A stretch of DNA of 64,000 bases. It comes from Cristatella mucedo (lineage: Eukaryota; Bryozoa; Phylactolaemata; Cristatellidae). Location of the stretch: contig WPIO01000060.1 in the NCBI GenBank assembly GCA_009760855.2, positions 1,045,501-1,109,500 of the forward strand. Direction: 5' to 3'. The notes beneath the pieces were generated by a model. It was not told the origin of the DNA and ran no database searches. It was given only the letters and a program-made list of their open reading frames with translations. The translations under genes and the position numbers were made by a program. Of this stretch, positions 55,080 through 64,000 are shown one piece after another (within the stretch, counting starts at the first letter, position 1; each line of letters opens with the position of its first letter).

Positions 55080-56142
55080 GACAGGGAAGTTCTCTGCACT
55101 TATGCTGCAGCACTAATTTGGTAGTTGTCGCACATCGCTTGTCGTGCTAACTGGCAACGCTCTCTTCAAGATCATTGTAGAGATTGAGATGAAACGGCCG
55201 CAGCAGCAGTGGACGGGTATGGCCAATTATGTCGAGCCAGTGAAGGCCGCTATCACCGCTAAGCAGATTGCTGTTGGCCTCAGTCTGTGGAGCTTGGGCG
55301 CAGAGGGTATGCCAGGCATGCCAGCTGTACTAGGATCGGCACAGAATCACAATGGTCGGTGCTGGACTAGGGCCTAAGTATACGGCTGGGTTGCCGGGAA
55401 CACATGCTCTAGTGACGTCACGAGAACCCATGGTTTTATGACATTTAAATAGAAGCTAAAAATCCGTCTGCTTCTCCAAGCATTCGCCCGGTTTATGTCA
55501 AACATCTCATGAATGCTAATAAAGTGTTATAAATAATGCTATAAACTAATAAATTAATACGCTTCTTTTCCAAAAAGTGCAGCGTATCTAGAACGATATT
55601 TTATTCTCATAGGTTGCTATAAAATGCTTTAAAACTTTGCTAGCTGGTATTCGCTAAAAATTGTGGCAAAATAAATTTTCAGTTTAATGAAGTTCAAAAG
55701 TCTTAATTGAAAAAATATAACTAAATGCAAAATTCAATTTTCAATTTCAAAAAATGAGAGAGCATGTTGCAGCTAAGTGTAAATTAGAAAAATACCGCCC
55801 CCAGATATTTGACATGGCGTAGCTGCACCGTCGTGGTAGCAGCACAACAGGCGCAAAGTGCACAACGTAAGCGTGAAATTAGCATATTGTCTCTACGAGA
55901 TTCATATACTGACTTAACTTACGTACTCACACTCAGAATGAAAGAGGTCAATTAGCTGATGGGGTGGTCTGCTTTTACTGGAGCTTCAGCCGTTAAGAAA
56001 TCCTCTTGAATTCTAAGGGAGCACAAATTAATATCAAGAACCTACCTCTATTGAAAGTACACAACAGCCAAGCATGAGATTAATAATGAGCTGCATATGG
56101 TCCGATTGGCTAAATTTACGTTGTCAAGTCGTGCATGTAATG
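55080..56142. other. Mostly unassigned; old LINE-A 3' end
   Basis: An open frame at 55144-55377 (MLTGNALFKIIVEIEMKRPQ... ending GRCWTRA) is unrecognised. About 55385-55625 resembles a very old plus-strand LINE-A end (TTTAAATAGAAGCTAAAAAT, then GCGTATCTAGAACGATATT). The rest holds nothing. Confidence 0.35.
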
Positions 56143-56246
56143 TATAATAATAATAATAATAATAATGCACTTGATAAAGCCCCCTCAGAGATCTCAATCT
56201 CTTTCTATGCGCTTTACATTTACTGCAAAGAGAAACGCGATTGAAT
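56143..56246 (-). mobile_element. LINE-A tail, severely truncated
   Basis: (AAT)n, then GCACTTGATAAAGCCCCC and the 3' UTR to GAATGGTGAGTAATG, where it stops. About 100 bp. Confidence 0.78.
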
Positions 56247-57467
56247 GGTGAGTAATGAAGTAGTCGGGAGTTTCCTGTCCAGCTAGTGTGCCTGCCTTGA
56301 CCTCTGAAACCTGACTGCGAGAATGGCGGGCCGACCTCAGAACCAGCAATTGGCGAAATGCGGCAACGCCACAGTCCTGCTCGTTCGCTACGCTTTTTAG
56401 TCGCTGCATATCATTCAATCGCTTCACGAGATCTTAAAGAATGCCTAGTTGGCTTCGCTATTCCAGCCAGCTCCCGTGAACTAGATGTACAGGCTGAGGC
56501 CCTGGGGCGCAGGGGCTGGTGACTTGTTAGTCTAGCTACAAATATAAGGTGCCTTAAGAGAAATAAATCTCTTTTTAGGGACTTTGCCTATGCTGGAAAA
56601 GTGAAATCTCCACTGATACGCAATAATATTATGCATATTAAGGACAATTCTCTAGGAAGAAATAATTGCTGGGAGAAACAAAGTGATATAAGTGTCGCTT
56701 ATATGTCAGATTGCTTCTTTCTAAATGTCGTCAAGCCAGCAGTTGTCACTATGTCAGTCGACGTCGTCAAGTATATACTTCCACATAAGCTGAAAGCATG
56801 TTCCTGGAAAAAGGATTGTAAGTTGATGACACCCATTGCTAAACGTACTGAGTCTGAGGAAAGACTAGTACAAGGGAAACCTGTGGAAGTAAAAATATAA
56901 TGATAAAAAACACAATTCATTTTTATCGCTCTATAAGAGAGCTGAATCTCTATCCAGGCGCTTTACATAAGGCACGGGGGAGGGGAGCTCAAGCCGAAAA
57001 CCTCGGTCATCAAAAAAGACATTCACCTTGCCTTTGGTCGATTCGAGCACCAACCAGCGAAGTCGATAATTCATACGGGTAAGCTAGAGCAAGAGAATGT
57101 GAAATACCTAATAGCGAGCGAGAATACCGTGAATATGTTGATTCTGTTATGGCGAGCTAGTACATGTTAAGAGTAGTTAGTTTAGCGTAGCAGCTGAACT
57201 TCAAGAGCGACAAGCTAATCTGCAGCAAAGTTGTGTACTTTCATCGTCGCCAAAGATAAGGGACTGTCTGCTGCGGTGGCGTGCTGGAAATCTTACCGAC
57301 TAACCGACTCTGTCTAGGCTGGACGACTGACGTGCTGCTTTGGCTTGGCTACAGGAAAAAGCCGCGAGGCCTCCGAAGCTGGTGGTTACCATGGCTACAA
57401 TGCCAAGCTGCGAAACTAAAACTTCCAGCCATGCGATGGCTCCTGTCGATCGACGATCGGTAAATTC
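56247..57467. other. Unassigned; LINE-A and SINE-2 fragments
   Basis: A reverse LINE-A tail remnant lies at about 56540-56600 (GTGCCTTAAGAGAAATAAAT). A 99-codon open frame at 56601-56900 lies in LINE-A-derived 3' UTR sequence and is not credible. A SINE-2 follows at 56905-57040. Nothing recognised at 57041-57467. Confidence 0.4.
56905..57040 (-). mobile_element. SINE-2 copy
   Basis: Reverse tail (TCATTTTTATCGCTCTATAAG, CTCTATCCAGGCGCTTTAC) followed by a degraded head (GGAGCTCAAGCCGAAAACC). Confidence 0.6.
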
Positions 57468-57622
57468 GGCCCGATTCTCACTCTTCTAACCCACAAGGCC
57501 CTCCACAGCTTGGCTCCTTCGCACTTAGCCGATCGGCTACACCAGTTTCAGCCTTCTCGTTCTTTGTGATTTTCAGTGGATTATGAATTAGCTGTTCTAT
57601 TCCAATGCTTAAAGATAGTTGC
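57468..57622 (+). mobile_element. LINE-B fragment, degraded
   Basis: Matches the LTLTHKARHGLAPSYLAEL block (CTAACCCACAAGGCCCTCCA) and the following segment. Confidence 0.6.
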
Positions 57623-57624
57623 AC

Positions 57625-58545
57625 ACACAGGACAAAGCACAGAGACCCACCAAATGCTGTCATAAAAAGTGTGTGCCGAGGTTTTTTTAATGTCGTCATG
57701 TCAGGGACGTTGTGACGTGCGTCGGCAGTGAGCTCCAGGCTTTGGGAGCAAGCAAACTAAAGGCACGGTCTCAAATGGTTTTGAGGTTCATACGAGGCAT
57801 GGCTAAACGATTCTAGTCAGAACAGCGGGTTGTATGATTCTTCGCCAGGTGGGGGAGTAGATCTGATATGTAGGCTGGAGTCAGAGAATGAATAGACCTA
57901 AAATTAAGTGAAAAAAATCTTGAATTCATGCACTGCTTTATTGGGAGCCAATGCACGTCGCCGAGAAGGGGTGTGACGTGACAGTTTCGACGCGCACGAC
58001 AGACAAGCCTAGTTGCGGAGTTCTGCCCAATTGTAAGCGCCTGATTGCACAGGCCTGTAGACCTGCAAGCTAAGAGCTACAGAAATCAAGACGGGAGGTC
58101 ACAAATGCATGGACCAACTTTGATGTGATCTCCTTATCTAAACAAGCCCGAATTTTAGCAATGTTATGTAGCTGAAAGTAGGCAGAATTGACTGTGGAGC
58201 TGACGTGGTCGTCTAATGAAAGGTAACTTTTGAACTTAACACCTAGATTGCGTGGAGACTCAACAGGAGATATGCTGGCGGAGCCGATTTTGAGCGTCGG
58301 ATTTTGGAATTTCTGAATCACAACAGGTTTGCCCATGATTAGAAAGTCGGTTTTGTCGTCATTCAATTTAAGCACGGTTGCTACCATCCATGTGCGGATT
58401 TCATCAATACATGCAACAAGGGTGTGTAGAGAATTCGACATGCTCGAGGGCTGGGAGGGATCAATGCAAAGGTACAGATGAGTGTCATCCGTAGAGAAGT
58501 GAAAGCCTACATTGTGCTTGACAATCACTTCGGCAAGAGGGAGAG
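57625..58545 (-). mobile_element. LINE-A copy, truncated at both ends
   Basis: Reverse C-terminal and RT sequence. An open frame at 58594-58070 includes the PLAEVIVKHNVGFHF block, the degraded catalytic box (TDDTHLYLCID in place of [11 protein letters not shown]) and LKLNDDKTDFLIMGKP. It ends at CAAGAGGGAGAG, where a SINE-1 begins. Confidence 0.85.
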
Positions 58546-58664
58546 CCTTAACGGCTATAACCAGCGTTTGCAGTAGGCAATAAAAGATCGCCATATTGGA
58601 GTCGAACCCACAACCTCAGTCTTGAAGAGGGAGCGCCTTACCTCCTGGGCTATCACGGCCAAGT
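58546..58664 (-). mobile_element. SINE-1 copy lacking its tail
   Basis: Reverse copy from CCTTAACGGCTATAACC through box B complement GGAGTCGAACCC to head GGGCTATCACGGCC. Joined directly to the LINE-A copy. Confidence 0.8.
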
Positions 58665-59289
58665 ATCTTGAATGCGAATGACAGACGGGGAATGCAAAAA
58701 GTTCTTTAAAAACTCGCGAGCACAGTCAAGCGGTTTCAATGAGTGACCTCGCAATCGCTGTCTACCGGTGGAGGGGCTAGCACTTCACTAGTAACCTGGA
58801 TTGTATTTATAATAGTTGTTTCTATATGCGGAAGCATACCGACGCACCTCAGAGAATGAGAATCGCTGCGAGATTGTCTCGAGAACTAGACGCGGGTGCA
58901 GGCGGAGAAAGAAAAAAAGAGAGCAGGCCAGTGCGGGCTGCAGTCCGGCATTATAGACAATATGGGAATGCAATTGCCTAACCTATTCTATATTATCTAC
59001 GAAGAAATAGGAGAGATGCTCTTGTTGAGTCACCATTGTTATCGCTCGCCAGCATGGCTGCTTAGGAGTGGTTGAGAAGATGGGCAATAGCGTGCATAAC
59101 AATTTTTGGGCAGTTAATCTGTGTTGGTTCTCCATTTAGTTTTGGCTTAGCCTTAGCTAAAATAGATTGATTGATGCCAACTACAACAAGCCTCAGATGA
59201 CAAGCACTGAACGTCGAGTTTCTACCTGTTGGTAGCCAGGCCTACGTTTAGTCTTATTCATTTATTTATTTACATTTATTCTCAGGTCC
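58665..59289. other. No recognised feature
   Basis: Unassigned; short TTTATTTATTTA run at its right end. Confidence 0.4.
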
Positions 59290-59455
59290 ACGTTTAGTCT
59301 TCCTTCTAAGGCGCTCAAACTTCGTCCCTGGTCGCGGGTTCGAGTCGTGCAGCTTTCAATCATTGATTGCAGCCTGCAATCCTTCATGGCCCACTATAAG
59401 TGGTGGTGATTGCATTTATGGCTCTTTGGCTACTATATAAATGAGGCTGTCAAAT
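59290..59455 (+). mobile_element. SINE-1 copy
   Basis: Box B GGGTTCGAGTCGTGCAG, body, and tail GGCTACTATATAAATGAGGC. Confidence 0.75.
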
Positions 59456-59577
59456 TAGATAATCTTGCTTTCAAACCAATGGACGTATCGGCCGAAGGGT
59501 GCCAGGCCTATAGTATAATCAAATATGCAAACTCATCAAGGACGCCGGACTGAGTCGAGCTGTAGCATGGAATCAAC

Positions 59578-60060
59578 GTGGGAAGGGCGGCCATCAAACT
59601 GCACGGACTTCCCATAAAGCAGGGCATTTATTTCAAGCTTCTATCGCTCAGCTTTAAGCACCTACATTCTCTTACTTGGCGTACCTTTCCGAATTACTTT
59701 CTCATGAGGCTTCCGGTCACGCCAATAGCTTTTTTGACTCAGGTCGTCGTAATGCTCCCATGGCCACGACCCATATTTCAGACCATGGCTATAGTTTCTA
59801 TGATCCCAAAGCCAAGAACTCGCTGCTGGTTGACATCACGTCATCTCCTGATTTTCCCACATTCATAAAGAAGGTACAAATTTATTCGTTCCTCGGAGCC
59901 TTTGCTACGTCCGATTAATTTGTCCTTTGCTTGTCTCCGTGGTCTGAAATCGGGTACATTTTTATAACTAACCAATTTCCATGCTTCCTTTCTATCGAAT
60001 GTAAAGCGTCTAGAAAGTGCGTTTTTCCTCTTGGAGTGCTAAGTGAATGTTGTTACTGTT
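59578..60060 (+). mobile_element. LINE-A copy, degraded
   Basis: Recognisable from LPIKQGIYFKLLSLSFKHLH (LINE-A: LPVKQRIDFKVLSLTFRSLH) to the tail TGTAAAGCGTCTAGAAAGTG and GTTACTGTTATTAC. Confidence 0.65.
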
Positions 60061-60094
60061 ATTACAATGAAAAAAGCATATTCATAATAATTGT

Positions 60095-60190
60095 GTATTT
60101 TTTTCTAGACGGATAGCAGTGCTAAGGGGTTTGTAAAGCACCCTTAGCTGGACTAAATCTCTACAGTGGCTTTACAACTTGCAATCGGAG
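60095..60190 (-). mobile_element. SINE-2 tail fragment
   Basis: TTTGTAAAGCACCCTTAGCTGG and CTAAATCTCTACAGTGGC match the reverse SINE-2/LINE-A tail. The head is missing. Confidence 0.45.
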
Positions 60191-60211
60191 AAGCGCTAAC
60201 CAAGGGTTTGC

Positions 60212-60372
60212 GAGCCGTGATGGCACACTAGGTAAGGCGATTGCTTTTTCACCACCTCGGTCCCGAGGTTGTGGGTTCGAATCCTGCAGTGGGTGATTCT
60301 TTATCGCCGCTGCAAGAGGTAAGACGTAAAGGCTCTTCTGTCGCTATACAAAGGAGGCTGTTAAATCAGCTG
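60212..60372 (+). mobile_element. SINE-1, reference copy
   Basis: Best-preserved forward copy: GCCGTGATGGCACACTAGG (box A), GTGGGTTCGAATCCTGCAG (perfect RNA polymerase III box B), a body with TGCAAGAGG, TGTCGCTATACAAAGGAGG and the tail GTTAAATCAGCTGG. The tRNA-like head is about 80 bp. Confidence 0.92.
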
Positions 60373-61949
60373 GTATTTTTTATTTTATACGGCATGCTAG
60401 GTATAATGCTTAGACAAGCACGCGTCTTCGCAGGAAAGGATGACGGTCGCGGAATGGCATCCATGATTCAGGAGACGACACATCTAACGTTGCGTTAAAA
60501 ATTCCTTTGTCTCCGGAAGGACAAAGCAAAGCAGCGGGCATGTGGCAATGTCATCCCAGCCTATAATAGCACCCTGGCTGGGTGCCGAGGCAAAACTAGT
60601 GGCAAGCCCAGCCATAGTTAGGGTTAAGGATTGCAGACCCACTCAAAGAGTGCAGCTAAATGCCGCTGCTTCAAGCGCTCAGACCTTCCCATTCCAGTGC
60701 AACAAGTCATCACTACGATGTCGGTCTCTCTATTCAGAGTGAGCTCATTAGAATAACAGCTCAGTCGCACAAGCTCATCTGTCTAACGGTTTGGGGCGGC
60801 AACTGTTACCCACAGTGCAGCAGCAGCATTCTTGGCATCCGTCAAGACAGGGCTAGCATGTCGTTTCGACCGGTTTCCGGAAGCCAAACGTATTTGGAGA
60901 GTAGCCCAACTCCCTGCACCTGGCGAGCTACACTGGTCTAGCACACGCAGCCTCCACTCATCTGGATGTAAGTCGAGCTTCAATGATTCACGCGTTGACC
61001 ATCGTCGTTTGAGAGTTCCAGAAGTGCCAGTATTCTTTCTCGAGCTTTCTCAGCGTTCGCCAGAAGCACACCTTAGTCAGCACGCAGTGATCTGAGCCCG
61101 TGAGTTGCTGGCCAGCTCCAACTTTCAGGATATCACCGGCGGTACTGCTTACAAGGCACCACAAGGGGCGTGGTGTTTCTGAGATGCAGCCTAAATACGG
61201 CAGTAAAATCGATAAATCTGGCAGTTGTTGTAGGACAGTGGCCCCCGCGGCGGCTGCTATTCTTGAGGAAGTCTCGCGGAGACACAGCGAGCACACTTTC
61301 GAGGTAAACGAGATTCTTTATTACTCTCGACGGGCACATATATGAGAGCGAGATCAATCGCAGCAGACGACACGAAATATAGCGTGCATTAGTGGCCTGA
61401 CGCTGCGCTGCGTCAATGGCTAAACTATTGGCCGCATGTGAGACATGTATATTGGTGTCACGGCGCTTCGCTAATTACAACAGCAGAAGCCGCAGGCGCA
61501 CACTACACCGGTCACTTTTTAGAATTTGTAGCGCTAAAGGTATATATACTCTCGAACGAGCGTCATATGCCATGCGGATTGAGCGCATGTGCTTTGCTTT
61601 ACAGCATTGTGTTTGCACCTAAAGTTGCGACTCTCGTGGTTTCGCCTCCTTCACCCACCCCCAAGAGGCTAAGTAGGGAAGTGATAATACAGCACCGATG
61701 AGTCGTCATGTCATCTATCACGTCGCGGCGCGAAGAGCGATGGACGCAGCATTTGGCTCTCCTTTTTAGATACAGCATTCGAAACCTAGATGCCGAAATA
61801 AAAAACGCAGGCCGCGAACTCGTTCCAGTCACCCGGGTTACTTAGCGACTCATGACGTATCCGAGAAGTTACATAGTCTTACAGATGGTGGGCAACGCCA
61901 GCATCTTCAATGCCGAAGCTTTGGGGTCTCTCCATAGTGTTTGCACGAC
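60373..61949. other. Unassigned
   Basis: Several overlapping open frames of 60-100 codons on both strands at 60540-61830 (for example minus strand around 60983, HPDEWRLRVLDQCSSPGAGS) have no domain or splice support. No known repeat seen. Confidence 0.3.
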
Positions 61950-62380
61950 GATTGCAGACGCTCGTGGCATTTAACCCTCACGCGTTCTCGTCAGCTGTTC
62001 CTCACCAGTTCCTCACCGCCGACAGTAACTTCGCTGCTCCATTCCTGCTTTGCAAGACCGTTGGCGTCAGAAGCTTTTGCACTGCAGATCCTAGACTGTG
62101 AAACTTGCATCAGCGGCTCGTAGGTAGCAATATCTTCTGTCCTGTTGTCGTCTGTGGTACATCCTTTCCAGGCCCTAAGCCCCTAGTTATATGCTACTCA
62201 CATCTTCGATTACTTTCCCAACTCAGCGAAGCTTCTTACTTTCTCTTTGTGACGTGAGACGAAGTCTGCTGGCTACCGTACTCTTACCGAAAGCAGCGTA
62301 GGCTTTGATTTCCCTATAAGAAACTCTTTAGGCGAAAACCCAGTTTGGCCTTGTGCCTATGTGGAGCTAGCGATGGCAAA
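61950..62380 (+). mobile_element. LINE-B copy, strongly degraded
   Basis: VPHQFLTADSNFAAPFLLCK, the VGVRSF block and a decayed 3' UTR (GAGACGAAGTCTGCTGGCTA) match the LINE-B C-terminus and UTR. Confidence 0.65.
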
Positions 62381-63855
62381 TTTGTTGCATTATTTGTCAC
62401 GTGTCTTTACGGACTAGAGCCCGTTCCGTGCCAAGCGTTTTTGGGGAAGGATTTCGGCTCAGGAGCCGCTGCAGCAGCTCAGCAACGGCATTAAGACTTG
62501 CTATGAAATGGCTAGACTGTCCACCAACGTAGCGCTAAGTGTGAACAACCTGATTGGGAGGGGACAGGGAAGTTACTGCATCCTCATTTCGCCTTACGGC
62601 TCCTGATTAAGCAGTCATTACTGAAATGACGTGTGCCTACTATTATTACTATATTACTAAGTATAATAACAGTATATTTTTTAGTATATATTGCTATATA
62701 TATTACTAGTGCTGTGTAATTGGGGGCTGTCACTTTGGCAAAGCTTTCTTTTGGTGCAAAAATGATTGCTCCGTGACTGGCTTGAATTATAAATAGCTTC
62801 CACCAGTGAGCTTTAAAGCGTTGGCAGGCTATATCGGCCGAATTATGACAGCTTTAGAAGCTGTTGTTGATTTCTGATTTGCAAGATGCATGAACCGGTG
62901 TAACTTGTAATAATTGGTCGCCTGTGCTCCTGGCTTTGAACAGTAACGTTGGGCTTCGAAGTGATTGGTAGCCTCTGGCTGGCGCTGGACGACGCGTGTA
63001 GCTGTCTTACACACTGTCTTTGACGCCTAAACTTGTTGCAATAAAGTGCACGAGCTGTTTATTGCTGCCGCGCTCACCTACCAAATAAGTAGTGCCTGCG
63101 AGTTACAGAGGCGGCAGCGTTAGCGACTTTTTATCCGTACTTCGAGATGCACCTGCATTTGTTTGTCGTCGCCAAAGACTAGAGCCCGTTACGGGCGCTG
63201 TTTTGTGGCAAACTGGATATAAGATTTGTCTGCAGCTCGATCGTGTTATTTGGCCTCAGAAACGTTCAATAATTCCAAGAAGGACGCTTAGCAATCGTCT
63301 CGTGCTGGTCTTATTTCCAATGACTGCATCGGTAGGCATTGCACCTGATGCATGGCATTCGATATTGGCTGGATAGATAGTAGAGCTGTATTGCATATAA
63401 CTTTAGGGTGATCAAAATTGAGGCTCATTGCAAGGCATTCAGGCGGCAGCAGTCGTCGCTGCTCAGCAGCGTATGGCCGCATTTAGGCCGACTTTAGATG
63501 AAGACGTGGCCAATAGCAAGGCAGACCTGGCACGATGTCTGAGCCAGAGGTTAACAATATCTACCGTAAATGTCACGGTGAACCAGCCGGGTCTTCTGAG
63601 AGTAATGCTGATACGGCTATCAAGTCAGAGCTTAATTATTAAGTAAGCTAGTGATAGCAGCTGGACTGTACCTACTTCGACCAATCTAGAAGATATCGAG
63701 AGCGTTAAGTTTACCGCCGTAGCATCCGATTCGTGCTAGCTTATTTATTTATATTCACCTTTCTTCATTTCACACAAGTCCGTCAGTGCGTTTGTGCTCA
63801 TCCAGAGGATCTGCTGGATGCTGGGCAGCCTAGCCGAGTGACTGCCGCAATCTGA
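62381..63855. other. Unassigned
   Basis: Contains an AT-rich stretch at about 62640-62710. An open frame at 63428-63646 has no support. Nothing else recognised. Confidence 0.35.
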
Positions 63856-64000
63856 TGCAATGTAATCTAATGCGTATCTCCGTCTAGAACTCCACACAGT
63901 CATAAAGACCGTGTGGGCGTTGTTACGCAGGAGAGTTTTCTAGAGCTAACTCACAGCCTGAACGGCTTTCGGTACGCATTCGGTAGCCAACAGACTTCGT
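63856..64000 (-). mobile_element. LINE-B 3' end, cut by the window edge
   Basis: Tail GCAATGTAATCTAATGCG, then GTATCTCCGTCTAGAACTCC and the 3' UTR up to GGTAGCCAACAGACTTCGT at the window end. The element continues to the right. Confidence 0.88.

Noticed and set aside
60212-60300. A functional tRNA gene
   Set aside because: Boxes A and B are good, but the acceptor stem is not evident, the sequence continues into a shared SINE body and tail, and it recurs many times in the window.

Overview
The window is a piece of an invertebrate metazoan nuclear genome. Host coding exons are short, bounded by GT/AG splice sites and scattered among long introns. The rest is crowded with decayed non-LTR retrotransposons, tRNA-derived SINEs, one hAT DNA-transposon relic, one solo LTR and many microsatellites. 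I see no bacterial operon, viral gene, rRNA, functional tRNA or CRISPR array. The species cannot be named from the sequence alone.

Repeats. Two L2/CR1-type LINE lineages recur. LINE-A carries reverse-transcriptase motifs such as YADDTQLY, has a conserved 3' hairpin-like end (CGCCTAGAAAGAGATT) and ends in (ATT)n. LINE-B has a different C-terminus and ends in (TTACA)n. Two SINE families occur. SINE-1 has a clear tRNA-like head (box A TGGCACACTAGG, box B GGTTCGAATCC). SINE-2 has a tRNA-like head and a tail resembling the LINE-A 3' end. Several nestings can be dated relative to each other: LINE-A inside the LINE-B endonuclease (8-bp target duplication TATGATAA), LINE-A inside LINE-A (GGCTAA), a solo LTR inside LINE-A (GGTT), SINE-1 inside LINE-B, and SINE-1 inside SINE-2.

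Region by region. 0-3.6 kb: LINE-A debris. 3.7-5.9 kb, minus strand: two exons that join in phase to give the N-terminal death domain of an IRAK/Pelle-like protein; the rest of the gene lies beyond the left edge. 6-36 kb: mostly LINE and SINE copies, including the best LINE-A copy (15.5-17.6 kb) and the longest LINE-B copy (18.6-22.2 kb). This stretch also holds a candidate secreted Ser/Thr-rich reading frame (24.8-25.5 kb) and a GTF2IRD2/ZBED5-like hAT transposase relic (28.5-31.5 kb).

37.2-52.7 kb, plus strand: a series of small exons, nearly all symmetric phase 1-1 and 30-48 codons long. They encode related two-helix modules with N-glycosylation sequons. The series ends in an exon with a membrane-spanning segment, a stop codon and an AATAAA signal. 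One exon and its flanks are tandemly duplicated (40.4-42.1 and 42.6-43.6 kb). I infer a type I membrane protein built by serial exon duplication; I do not recognise the family, and this is the most interesting item. 53-64 kb: one unassigned reading frame, then more LINE and SINE copies.
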